A DNA stretch of 64,000 nt from Platycnemis pennipes (Eukaryota; Arthropoda; Insecta; Odonata; Platycnemididae). Numbering within the stretch: position 1 is the first letter of the stretch; every line of letters begins with the position of its first letter. The position numbers and the translations under genes are program-made. The DNA lies in the NCBI GenBank assembly GCA_933228895.1, contig OW121849.1, positions 37,852,354-37,916,353 on the forward strand, read 5' to 3'. Of this stretch, positions 24,221 through 34,918 are shown in pieces. Below the pieces are notes generated by a model. The model was not told the origin of the DNA, did not search any database, and worked only from the letters and a program-made list of their open reading frames with translations.

Positions 24221-24228
24221 CTTCGCAC
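24221..24228 (+). repeat. Target-site duplication, left (hAT 1)
   Basis: CTTCGCAC, repeated exactly at 26781-26788. Eight bases is the length made by hAT transposases. Confidence 0.92.
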
Positions 24229-24583
24229 CAGTGGCGGATCTATGGGGGGGGCTAAGGGGGCTATAGCCCCCCCCATTGGGTCGAAACATACACTAGATAA
24301 AATCGAAATTTTTGGAGGCTACCACTTTGCACAAAAGTATTTAGTTATATTTTCCGGTAAATATGCCTACTATAACAAATTAAAACATCAATTAGTTTTA
24401 AACTAGGGGCCTATTTTACACGCTTTTGGTATGTTACAATCGGAAGCGATACTTGCGAAACCGGACAAATAATCGTGTATTCGCGCAATAGCGCAGAGGC
24501 AGCCTCTGTATTTATTTGGCAGTACACGTGGGCATTATAAAAACTCTCAACACAGACAACACGATATAACAAAAAGAATAAAG

Positions 24584-24600
24584 GATATATATATATATAT
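24584..24600. repeat. (AT)n microsatellite
   Basis: Short uninterrupted TA/AT run inside hAT element 1. Confidence 0.8.
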
Positions 24601-24963
24601 GTTTGACTATTTTATAGCACCCATTATAAATTTCCCCTTTTATTGTTAAGTATCTCTAGTTCAAAGATCAACAAGCAGTCAAATTTAAATTAATTGTAAT
24701 TATATTTTGAATGTTTTTTTGCTATTTAAACTTCCTGACTCTTGTTCAACGTAAAAAAATGAATAATAAAAACAAATGAACTTATCTAATCATATAAGTA
24801 ATTTGACTATATTTGTGTTCTTTATCATTAAGTCATACTTTAAAAACTAGATAAAGCATCATCATGAGTTTTTATTATTAATATTACCGATATTTCAATT
24901 TAGGCCCTTAATGACCACCATAAACCTTTTACTAATAAAACGACCTTCTACATGTGCATAGTA

Positions 24964-26623
24964 CAGTTGAGCACCCTTAATCCGGGAACCCCTAATCCGG
25001 GAACACCCATAATCCGGCAATTTTGCCATGACCAACTACCTGGTACTTGTAGAAAATGCCAAAACATTTTTAACAGGAGCTTTTTTTTGCTTCATAACCT
25101 GCCGAGATATTATTATTATATTAATACTGAGATACCATTCTTAACGTTAATTTATCCATTTCGAGAATCATAATAATTTAAACATATTAATTTCTGGTAT
25201 TTCGTGTACACTGGAATTATTCTGGAACTTGAAGTAAACATAAATTTGAAGACATCGCCGAGACGGACTATGACTATAGATCGGCCACTTTCAATGGCGC
25301 GCGCATTTTTGATTGACCGTTAGACGTAATTTGATAAAAATTATTTGTTATCTGCTTATGTTTCACCCAAAACATATCTCATCCATACAGTTGTGGCAAC
25401 AGCACAAAACATTAACCATCGCAGAAAAAGTGCAAGTTGTGAAAAAGCTTGACGCCGTTGCATCAGTAAAGCGTTTGACGGAAACATACTACGTGGGATC
25501 TTCAACAATATAGCACATTAAGAAGCTGAAAGAGAAAAATCATCAAAATTTTACTGTTAAAGTGACACGAAGAAGTAGATAAGAGAGAAAAACTATGAAA
25601 GAAGATATAGGTGCTGATTAATCAGCAATTATATCTAAATTTAGATAGCCTGGTTTCGAATGCGTCGAAGTGAAGGGCTTAGTATTTATGGCCAAATGCT
25701 AATGGAGCAGGATAAACTATTTCAGAAATAGACGTGATCAATCCAAAAGACGTGATGTGGGAAATTTCACGTGCATGCAATAGCATTTCACCGTCCGTTC
25801 TAAAACACGCGTGGTTTAAATTGTGGACTGCTTTAAGGTTTGACATAGGCGAAATAAGTGGGGATTTAAAAAATTTCATGTTTCTGAGGATAAAAATATG
25901 ATGATGGAGATTGCAAACATCGTCCATATCCCTGAATTAAAGGAAATGGAATTGGTAAATTTAGACAAAAGGATAGTTAGCGGCCACGATATTCTCACCA
26001 CACAACATATCATAGATGATGAAATCATTTAAATGGTAATTAATAGCAATGACTCCGAGTGGGAATGAAGATGATCAGCCTGAAATTGTTGAAGGAAGAC
26101 TACGGATGATAAGATTGATGATGGTCTTTAACGAATAATACAGTCCGGTCGCCCGCGGCGACATAGTGATGGGCGGCCGTACACACGACACCCACGCGTT
26201 GACATCGCGCTGAATCAGCTGATAACAAATCAAGCGCGGTACGAAATTATGTTACGCAAAGCACAGCATAAGAAATATCGAATTTTATACCCTTTTCCAA
26301 TAATAATATGAAACTTTTACATGTGCAGCAATATACACAATGCTTAAATTCCATTATTTTCACTTACCTTCAACTTCGATAATTTAAAATAATAACTTTG
26401 TGAATTAAGAAATCATTTCTTTCTGATTATTCTCAGTAACTCTTTTAAAATAATGTTCAGTAAACGGCAAATGAATATATTTTGTCAAAAGATATTGACT
26501 CATATCAATGAAATATCCCGGACGTCAGAAATAGACCAGTTGCTATGCATCCCATAGTCCGGCAAAATCCCTAATCCGGCATCACTTCGGTCCCGACTGT
26601 GCCGGATTAAAGATGCTCAACTT
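24964..26623 (+). mobile_element. Nested Tigger/pogo transposon
   Basis: The left end begins CAGTTGAGCACCCTTAATCC and the right end reads GGATTAAAGATGCTCAACTT, an inverted match. TA dinucleotides flank both ends (24962-24963 and 26624-26625), the duplication of Tc1/mariner-type elements. The repeated CTAATCCGG units near both ends, and the transposase remnant inside, place it in the pogo/Tigger group. It lies wholly within hAT element 1 and so inserted later. The element is shorter than an autonomous Tigger because the DDE core is missing. Confidence 0.88.
25388..26100 (+). pseudogene. Broken pogo/Tigger transposase
   Basis: The order of domains is still readable. First comes a CENP-B/psq-type helix-turn-helix at 25390-25560, with KTLTIAEKVQVVKKLDA and VKRLTE then VGSSTI. 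Then the second DNA-binding domain: WFRMRRSEGLSIYGQMLMEQ at 25650-25715, and WFKLWTALRFDIGEISGDL near 25811-25870. Then, without any DDE catalytic domain between, the acidic C-terminal tail (GHDILTTQHIIDDEI at 25984-26028, SNDSEWE after it). Stops and frameshifts occur throughout, the first a TAG at about 25511. In life the protein binds the element ends and cuts and pastes at TA. This copy is internally deleted and cannot work. Confidence 0.85.
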
Positions 26624-26780
26624 TAGTGTCTTTTTTTATAAAAGAATTAGCCTAAAACCGCCGTTTTTTGAGTCTTGAAAATCCCCAATTTCCAAAATCC
26701 CCGAACCCCCCTTCGGCTGGGGGGAATTCCCAAGACCCCCGGTTTGCCCCCCCCTTGGTCCAAACCTAGATCCGCCACTG

Positions 26781-26788
26781 CTTCGCAC
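26781..26788 (+). repeat. Target-site duplication, right (hAT 1)
   Basis: CTTCGCAC, identical to 24221-24228. Confidence 0.92.
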
Positions 26789-27429
26789 TATTGATTATAA
26801 TTAAATTGAAATACAACACCTTGAAGGAAGCTGAATTATTACCTGCGACTCATGGGTTCTCAGGCCATTGTATTAATACCTGCTTATAGGTCTGTTCCGC
26901 TAGTTCTAGTTGGTACAAAATTCCAAAAGAGCATAGGTGAAAGAATGTTTTTGCTGTGGGAAAATAGTATTGATATTCATGGTGAAATATTGTAATATTA
27001 TATTTGGAGAGAAATGTTATGAAGATACTCTACCGGCCATTTAATACTTGATGAAAATAAAGAGTAGGTTCCTAGTATGAGAGTGTGGAGAAAAATAGAG
27101 AAAAGCTTTCTAAAATAAGAAGAATAGAATACTGGGACAGATGTAGGAATGAAGTTCAGATAACTAAGAGGAATAATAGATAAACTGGGATATAAAAAGG
27201 CTTTAAAGAAGTATGAATCTTCGTTATACGGTAGAGGGTTAGAAATTATTGTAAAATTCAGCCAATACGTATCTACAAGTTACTTATAATGTTCCGTCTA
27301 TCTACAGGAATAATAGAATACAAATAGCAACAATTTGCATCGGCTCCGAACAGTGAAAAAAAACGGCAAAATGAATCCTTTCAATATATATTAGTGCTGT
27401 ACAAATTCCCCTGAGGAGAGCGTTGTAAG
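26789..27429. other. AT-rich unassigned sequence
   Basis: Nothing recognisable. Confidence 0.5.
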
Positions 27430-27850
27430 TTACAGTGCATTCATTGAAATATCCAGGGACGTGGCAATTAACATTCCAGAATGCTGACGTCGTGATAAAT
27501 TATTGCTGAAGTTCAAGGAGAGGGATTCAGGCTCTTGGCGGGAATGGGGCGCTTCGCCTGAGTCACTGCATCTGCAGGCCATGCAATCAAGTAGAATGAG
27601 ACCATCGAATCGCGTCTGCAATAATATTGCGCGGGGGAACTGGCCAGACGGGGTACCTTTTCGAGGTTTAGCAGACACCCTGGGGAGTTCCAGTCCTTAG
27701 GGGGGCGGGACTCGGAGTATACGGGGTAGGTGTGGGGCGTGGGGTAGCGAGGGATTGGATTGCGGAGTGCCTGCTCTGGGAAGGGGGGAGTAAAAGGAGG
27801 ATTTCTGGATGACGAGGGGATTTTAATGCCGATTTACGGCAGAAGCGTAA
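27430..27850. other. GC-rich block
   Basis: The block is GC-rich, with G-rich plus strand at 27695-27810 (GGGGCGGGACTCGG and onward). Opposed 82- and 65-codon frames at 27430-27700 are composition effects. It may be a regulatory island. Confidence 0.4.
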
Positions 27851-28990
27851 ACGTGAATGCCAGCTTCGATCTCTAGCTCAGAGCGTATATCGCGAAACCT
27901 ATTGATCGATTTGTATCGATTGATTAAGTGGCTACTGTTTCCGAGGTTTGCTAACGTGCACGATTTTGTGTTACTTGATCGAAATTCCATGAGGAATCCA
28001 CAAGCCTATGCGTTCCGATCGAAATTTTGTGATTGACGTATATTTCGTAAAAGGTTTTTATGGGATCGGCTTAGTGTGGTAGAAATCCAGTACTGAATTT
28101 TCATCCTGATGTAAATTGAATCGAATCAGGCGATATTTTGGGGAAAGGGACAGTTTTGCTGTCAGTTCATCCTGATGGCCCAATTCATACTTAAGACACT
28201 GGAAGATTCTTCGCTCCTATATCGGTCTCCACTTGAATGTGGTGTGAGAAAAACATCTTTTTCACTTCTACGTCCATTGGATAGGCTCAATAAACCGTGA
28301 ACTTCTCGGTACCTTTTGTTAACGGCAAGCCAATGACGACGGGTTTCTCTCCATCGTGTTTTCACTACTTTAATCCCTGTCAATAGCCAGTTACTCGCCT
28401 ATCCTTAATGATCCAAATCATTTTATTTTTAGGCCCTTGGTAGCCAACCTATCGGCGTTGCATGTTGCCTTGAGCCGTGAAGTTTGAAGATCGCAAACAT
28501 TTGGCAAGTTTTAAACATCTAGTTGGAATTGTAGTGCAAGATAAATCCACCTATGGTCGGCTTATTATGTCGCTATCTCACAATTTTTATTTGGCGCCCA
28601 ATGGAAGAGAATCGCGCGAGAAGATTTAATTTCACTATGTAGTTGTTTTGGTACCTTTGCCGACCGTAGCCCGTTACTCCCCTAATCCCCTTCCCGCTAC
28701 CCTTTCCTTGCCCATCTTCCCCTTCTTTCCCCATTCCCTCGCGCATATGAGTCCCTTAGTAACCATAGCGATCATTAAAATATTCTAACATTGAGAATAT
28801 TTTCTTAAACCCTGTAGGTTTCAGGCCGTGACCGCTAGATGGCATTAGTTCCGACTCACTCAGTAAGAAAATCCTCTAAAATCTAGAATCTCGTCTTAGA
28901 TGATGGCTGTGAGAGTATTTTCCTCTGAATTTAAGAATAATTTTTTTTCAGCGAACTGGGGTCGTAAAAGGAAATGTATCGATGGCAGTA
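27851..28990. other. Unassigned sequence
   Basis: No gene recognised; a short C/T-rich stretch lies at about 28670-28745. Confidence 0.5.
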
Positions 28991-29294
28991 CACTGTAAAA
29001 AGTAGATCTGATTTTAAGGTACAAAAGTGATCTGAATTTCAGATGCAACAATTTTAAGACAGGGTATGTTGAATTTCAGCAGTAATATCTTGTCTAAAAA
29101 TAAGGCAGTTGAACGACTGAAAATCAGACCAAGTGGATTTATTTTCAGATAGGCCTATGCTGAATTTAAGACAGCCCTGGTCTGGTAATAATGCGGGTTG
29201 CTATTGAAATTCAAGCCTACTCTGAGGGGATGTCTTATTTTAAGGCAGGTGCAGGACTGAAAATCACACCAGATTGGACTTATTTTAAGATAGT

Positions 29295-29339
29295 CCCATG
29301 CTGAATTTAAGACCAGGGCTGTCTTAAATTCAGCATGGG
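29295..29339. repeat. Perfect palindrome, 19-bp arms, 7-bp loop
   Basis: The left arm CCCATGCTGAATTTAAGAC (29295-29313) is the exact complement of 29321-29339, with loop CAGGGCT. The arm contains the CTGAATTT motif of the subterminal array. It could form a strong hairpin or be a dyad binding site. Confidence 0.85.
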
Positions 29340-29546
29340 CCTATCTGAAAATAAGTACCACGTAACAATGCGGGTTGCTATTGAAATCAAAGCCTACTTT
29401 TATGCGATGTCTAATTATAAATACTAGATATTTAAACACTTCACACGAACACAAACCAAAACCATAACGTTTCATATTTTTATTCGATGATACTGTTTCA
29501 CTGACTAAATTCATCAATAGAGCAAACGTAAGTCATAGAATTTCCA

Positions 29547-29849
29547 TTGAAAAAGATTCCAGGACTGAAATGGGAACACTTGGACAATAACTTCAAAGAT
29601 AATATGAAAATGTGTACTTTTGTTGGAAACAATGTAATCCATACAAAGTCTTCGATACCACAGATGTGTGCCAGTATCTTCAAACCGAAGCAGGAACTCT
29701 CACTTGATGAGGGCGACTATTTTTTAGTTCTTACAACCCTGCCGCGTAGACAAAATAAGGAAGTTTACTCTCAGGATACGTCACTCAGACACAACTGGCT
29801 CCCTTATGCAAATAAACTAAGTATCATTGCCACATTCTCACACCATTAA
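29547..29849 (+). CDS. Unidentified ORF carried by copy 2
   Basis: An open frame of 100 codons, with KWEHLDNNFKDNMK near the start, then IPQMCASIFKPKQELSLDEG and PRRQNKEVYSQDTSLRHNWL. There is no ATG at the left edge (it opens with TTG), so it may be an internal exon or a truncated frame. The homologous frame in copy 1 (10507-10790) has the same peptide with stops. Conservative changes between the copies suggest past coding. I do not recognise a family, and whether it is an old transposase piece or a captured host exon is open. A GTAAGT donor-like site lies just upstream at 29528. Confidence 0.35.
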   Translation: MKKIPGLKWEHLDNNFKDNMKMCTFVGNNVIHTKSSIPQMCASIFKPKQELSLDEGDYFLVLTTLPRRQNKEVYSQDTSLRHNWLPYANKLSIIATFSHH

Positions 29850-29995
29850 TTCATCGCACGAAACTTATTTCACCTACTTACAATGAAATTTGACTAGACT
29901 TCGAATTTTACTTCCTTACGCTTCGTAATTCTTGTTGACATCCTGCTCCCTGAGGTTGAATGAAAAACACTGCGTTTTGTTTATCCTGCTCCCTG

Positions 29996-30028
29996 GTTAC
30001 GCTCCGCCCATCAGTTTCTGCTATTGGC
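29996..30028 (+). promoter_or_regulatory. GC-box/CCAAT-box cluster, copy 2
   Basis: GTTACGCTCCGCCCATCAG then TGCTATTGGCTG, as at 15003-15034. It sits at the junction where copy 2 lacks the copy 1 interior. Promoter role is inference. Confidence 0.3.
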
Positions 30029-30372
30029 TGCTTAGCTCCAATTGCGGAGCCAACCAAGGCGTGCTTATTTTCAGCCCGGGTGATCTGAATTTCAGATCAC
30101 AACCATCTTATTTTCAACATGCAGTGGTTATGGTCTTAAAATAAGACGGAGGTGTGCCTGATTTTCACGCATCATGAGTTTTAAATTCAGACCACTACCT
30201 TAAAATCAGACAGCGCTTAAATTCAGATCGCACTGAAAATCAGATCAACTTTTTACAGTGTAACACGTTTCGATTGCTTGAGGGATTTTACAATAGAATT
30301 AAATCTTTCCCAAAAGTCCAAGGTTGGTGAAGCTCGATATTTGGGAATATGGGGCACGGAATCTCTCAATAT

Positions 30373-30669
30373 CACTGTAAAAAGTAGATCTGATTTTAAG
30401 GTACAAAAGCAATCTGAATTTCAGATGCAACAATTTTAAGACAGGGTATGTTGAATTTCAGCAGTAATATCTTGTCTAAAAATAAGGCAGGTGAACGACT
30501 GAAAATCAGACCATCGAGAATCCTGCTCCCTCTGCTTCCTGCTTAACTGCTCCTGTACCAACCATCCATGTTCCTGCCTCTTCCGTACCTTAAATCCGTG
30601 TTCCTGCCTTACAACCAGACAGCGCTTAAATTCAGATCGCACTGAAAATCAGATCAACTTTTTACAGTG
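30373..30669. mobile_element. CACTG-ended MITE, copy 3 (297 bp)
   Basis: Begins CACTGTAAAAAGTAGATCTG and ends CAACTTTTTACAGTG, flanked by AT on both sides. It keeps about 140 bp of the left end and 55 bp of the right end. The roughly 100-bp middle has repeated TTCCTGCCT/TCCTGCT strings (for example CATGTTCCTGCCT near 30567 and GTGTTCCTGCCT near 30597), looking like filler at a deletion junction. It lies only 112 bp from copy 2. Confidence 0.85.
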
Positions 30670-31084
30670 ATATATCCATTTAAAAGTTCTTTGATATAGC
30701 TTACTTACTGCGGTCTCTTATGCACATGTATGGCACTGTTGAATAGCTGATGGAATTTGATGCAACTCACCTGTCTCCATGTCTCCACTCACAAAATCTT
30801 TTGATCACGGCACAGTAAGGTAGATAATATTTCGGCCCGAGAACACAGTAGTAACAGATAGTAATATCGACTTGAGACTTCATTTGGTTGTCTTTACTAA
30901 CAAGGAAGACGACTGACAGCTGATGTAAATTGCGACATTGAGGACAAGAGAGAAAATTTGCCAGTGGCAGGAATTTTTCAGTGAATGGGGGAAGGGAAGA
31001 GAGTAACTCGGTATCGAACTGAGTCATACTCTTAAAGAAAGACACCAAGGTGTATATTGTGAAGGGCTGAACTTGAAGTTAACC
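30670..31084. other. Unassigned sequence
   Basis: No feature recognised. Confidence 0.5.
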
Positions 31085-31215
31085 CTCCCTAAGTTAATCC
31101 TCCCCACCAAACTCAAATGGAGACCGGTATTTTACAGAGAAATTTCTGCCACCCTCGGGAATTAAACCCAAGCCGAATGGGATGGGAAGCCAGTTCCGTA
31201 GCCTACAAATCTACC
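31085..31215 (-). repeat. SINE copy (minus strand)
   Basis: On the complement a B-box region CTTGGGTTTAATTCCCGAGG and an upstream A-box region give the tRNA-like head, followed by the GAAAATACCGGTCTCC part of the body seen as AAAACCGGTCCCC in the 49985-50305 copy. Confidence 0.6.
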
Positions 31216-31389
31216 TGACCGTATTTTTATTTGTTTGAGCTTAGATATAGCATGCATCCTCATCTCTCGAAGCCATTGAAAACAAATACAATAGCAATGT
31301 GAAATGCAATAAATAAAATAGTTGGCCGAAGTCAATTGCATTCAAGTCTAATTCACGGTATAGTCCGTCTTCAAACTTCTTCAACCGGC

Positions 31390-32340
31390 TCTCATACAGT
31401 GTGGGTTGTACTTTCTAAAGGAACTGAGATATAAGAGAATAGTAGGGAGGGAAGACGAGGGCTGTAGCTGAGGTTTTGGTCTCGGAGGGTTGGGAGTTTG
31501 GGGTGGGCAGAGATACGAGACGGAATGGCAGGTCTCTTCCTCTTTATCAAATATTTATTTTCGAGAATATTGAGTCTCCGATTTTTCCCCCTCTTCCCCA
31601 CTTCTCGTTTCTTTTCCTTTCCCCCACTCGACATCAATCAACAAACTTAAAACTTCAGGATTACATCTGCCGTGTGTGGATTCCGCCATCTGATTAATCT
31701 TCGCGAGAAGGAGTCGGCCGCGGGGAGTCTCGGAAATTCTCCGTTTGGAAAGAAAATTCTTGCGTTCGAAGGCTGACGTTTTCTGGCTTACTTCGCCGCC
31801 TTTCGGGTGGGTGGGTGGGGTGGGTGGACAGACGGAAAAGTCTGGCGGCGATTGGGGTGGAGAGGGTGGTGATCGACCCGCTCAATCATATTTTTTTCCC
31901 TCTCATTCCGACGAGCGGGATTGATTAGTTTTATTTGCGGATGTGATTGGATACCCATCATTCCATTCGTGTTTGCCTATGCCGCCAATGGAGGAGAGAG
32001 TGAAAGGCTTACCGTCTACCTGTTCCAGGAAATATGTAATGTATATGATTGAGTCCTTGTGTATTTTTCTTCCGGGACTTCCAAGTATTCACCAAGTGTG
32101 CATGCGCAGAACATTTCCATCCGATTCCTTGTTGCGGAAGGTGACATGGGAAGAAAAGAAAATTGGGAACTGTGGAAATCTGTTGCCTCGGGAGAATGAT
32201 GGGTGTCAAATCATGTGTCAAGAGGAAAACTTCGAGGAAATCTGCGAGAAATCGAGAAAGAGCGCATGAAAAAGCGCTGAAACGGTGAACATGTTGTGTG
32301 TATTTTTGAGTGATGAAGAATGCTGGTGGAATGTAAGGGT
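31390..32340. other. GC-rich block
   Basis: Contains a C/T-rich stretch at 31580-31630, a CpG-rich part at 31690-31860 and a GGGT repeat near 31805-31828. Frames on both strands (up to 132 codons) lack domains. Possibly a regulatory region. Confidence 0.4.
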
Positions 32341-32789
32341 AAAATCCATAGTGAGGTGTCAGATATCTTCGATACACTAAGAGTGGATTATATATATTCA
32401 TAGCCAAACTTCTAGAGAGTCTAGAATAAATCTAAGGAAAAGCATTTTAAAAATTTTTAACCAGCACTAATGTATTTGACTTATTAAATATTCATTCACT
32501 CTCACAGGGTTTTTCGGTTTTTTTAAGGGTAAATTATTCCTTATTACGTAATTTATGAGGCCACTTACGCCATGCCGTAGAGGTTGTAAGATGAGTGTAG
32601 ACTTAATCCTATGATGGACTTAAATTCCTTATGTAGACTTCAACGATGCGTCATTGTTGAAGATGCTAGTCCTTCAGGATTTCTGCCGCGTAAATTTACA
32701 CTACTGACTTAAAGACGCCGACTACAACGCCGGTGAAACTGTTGTCCAAGAAACATGGATCTGCGTGGCAGATTTCCCGAAAGACTAGC
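32341..32789. other. AT-rich unassigned sequence
   Basis: Nothing recognisable. Confidence 0.5.
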
Positions 32790-32930
32790 ATTTTCAGCAG
32801 GACTTAAAATTTCTTCACAGAGAACACAAATGGAGACAGGTACACCACATAATATATACCTGCCTCTTCCCGGACTCAAACCTGGATCCTCCCGATGAAA
32901 GGACAGATAACTACCCGCAAAATAAATGAC
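32790..32930 (-). repeat. SINE copy (minus strand)
   Basis: The complement has a B-box region ATCCAGGTTTGAGTCCGGGA and an A-box-like stretch upstream, as in other SINE heads here. The body is diverged. Confidence 0.55.
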
Positions 32931-34699
32931 ACGGAATGTGTCTGCTATTTTAGCATTAAAATTTGCAAATCGTTTCACTGAAAGTGAGTGTAAGAGATTT
33001 AGAAAAAAATGTGCTCCTGGACGTGTCCCGGACTGTCCCCTATCAGAAAGCTTATTCAGTAACAGAGTAGACATTTCGTAGAGTTTCTGAGTTGGTTTAG
33101 GTAGAGGAATCTATCCCTCCCACGCATGGTAACGTAATTTCGGTCCCACCACCGTATCCCCACACTTCCAATGGAAGAAGTTCCGAAAGGGACGTAAAGT
33201 GAGACGGAGGGGACTGAATGTAGAACAATCGCCCTCTTCGTCCCTTTTTTAGATTTGATTTTGGAATATTTTCTTTGGGTGAGCAAACTTCCTTAGCCTG
33301 AGCGAACCATATCCAGCAAAGGGCGTAACATTGGTCTCCTTTGGACCCCTTTGCTGAAAGGTCTTCAAGGGGAAAGATACCGATGGTTTACCTAACATCA
33401 GGGATGCCTTGGGAGGCACCAAGGTTCCCCGCATAAGGAGCAGGAAAGCAAACATTGGCCACCCTGGTTACGGGGCACGGATATCGACTTTCGCGGGCAC
33501 GTCTGAGATAATACCATACGATCCTTCAGCAGCAAGAGTATATTAGTAGTGTTTAATCGTCGCTAACAAAATGACCGCATTCACAGTCTGACATCACACA
33601 GACTGATGAAGTTCAAACGGATGTTGTTAGTACCCCTAGGACAGAAGGAATCAGAGCAAAGGGATAATTGGAAAGACTAGAAGGTCGTGAGGGTAGCAAA
33701 ACCCAACTGAGACTGAACCCATCATCCCCGATACCTTGCTCCTAAGTTTATTTGAGTCTACTCTCCCATCTTCTTTGGTCAGCTAAGATCTGCAGATTTG
33801 CATAATGTGCGACGTCTTCATTCGTCATTCTAGTCATTCAGTTTTTTGTTGAGAACTATCTTCGTAAGATTACCATGTTTCAATATTATTACTTAATTTT
33901 TACAGTATTTTAATGAGAATTCCTTTCTCTCACTCATCTAAAAACACTTCTGTTAGATACTCAACCTAACCATTTTTCCTTCATCATCAAAAATTCCCAG
34001 TGCTGTAAAAGAAAGGCAAATTCGCGATCACGGAGGTCATGATTACTTTCAGCCCTACCGTCGTCACTTGGAAATCCAGGGAATACACATTCCGGAATGT
34101 TTTTCAGGTCATCACAAACTTTTTTACTCTCGTATTTCAGACCTTTATAAACTTGGATTTGGTGCCAATTAATCACAAATTTTCCTGTTGGCATCATTTT
34201 TCTGGCAATTTTAGTTCTTAACTCGTCATTCCATGAGGTTTACCACCGTTACTAAATTGAAATATTTTATGGACGTACTTTTATCGTTAGTCTACAAATA
34301 GTGAGGTCCATGCGGCAACCTGGGTGGACTAGTTATTTTAATTTTATGTTCAATCAATAAGATATTTAACCGTCATCTCTCCTCCACTTTTGATTCCGTT
34401 GTGATTTATTTTGCATGATCTTGAACAGAGTGTCACAACGGGGACAGGAAAAGAAATTAACCTACTCCACTAATACCATGCGTACCAACATATGCGGTGG
34501 ACCCATGTTCCCATTACCTTATTCCCTGCATCGTAGCTACCTGAAAGGAACCCTACCTAGGTAGTAGCACTATTACGGGAGTCAATAAGGCCGTTGTTTA
34601 GAACTCAAATGTGAGCAGAACTCACGCATATCTTATCTTTTCTGAGCTTTCAAGACCCCCCGCACTAAGGCAATTCATATCGGGAGAAAAGATATAAGG
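32931..34699. other. Unassigned sequence
   Basis: No coding region or element is recognised. A GC-richer part at 33100-33480 contains CCAAGGTTCCCC-like strings that may be a decayed repeat, but I cannot place it. Confidence 0.45.
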
Positions 34700-34918
34700 A
34701 TGGGAATGGGATGGTAAGGAGAAAGGGTGGAGTGAACCCGGCATCGGAATTAGTCTGCTCTCAGCTAAAGTCTCCAAGGGAACAGCGACTTAACGTCCCA
34801 TCCGACGGACGTATTACTGAAATCGAAAGCTCTCCACAAGCACTCGAGTAGGGGTTGATTACTAAAGAATAATAACACCTTTATCCCGGATTGAAAACCG
34901 AGCCTTCGAAGTGTAAGG
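34700..34918 (-). repeat. SINE copy (minus strand)
   Basis: The block AACGTCCCATCCGACGGACG (34792-34811) is the complement of CGTCCGTCGGATGGGACGTT in the SINE body at 50108-50132. The 3' GGGTT region is at the left and the degraded head at the right. Confidence 0.7.

Larger units (their letters stand above)
24229..26780. mobile_element. hAT-type DNA transposon 1 (non-autonomous)
   Basis: Both ends carry CAGTGGCGGATCTA in inverted orientation (24229-24242 and 26767-26780), followed inward by G-rich or C-rich sequence. The exact 8-bp flanking duplication CTTCGCAC proves a transposition event and fits hAT. The hAT's own sequence, about 0.9 kb without the nested element, shows no transposase; it is a non-autonomous copy. 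A Tigger/pogo element (24964-26623) is inserted in it. Confidence 0.9.
28991..30260. mobile_element. CACTG-ended DNA transposon, copy 2
   Basis: This 1270-bp element begins CACTGTAAAAAGTAGATCTG and ends CAACTTTTTACAGTG, with TA on both sides. Its first 880 bp align with 9954-10830 of copy 1 and its last 260 bp with 15003-15267, so it is copy 1 without about 4.1 kb of interior. Motif arrays (CTGAATTT, CTGATTTT and complements) fill both ends. It carries a 100-codon frame (29547-29849) and a perfect palindrome (29295-29339). Confidence 0.85.

Noticed and set aside
27503..27700. Opposed 65- and 82-codon frames
   Set aside because: GC-rich composition effect; no domain.
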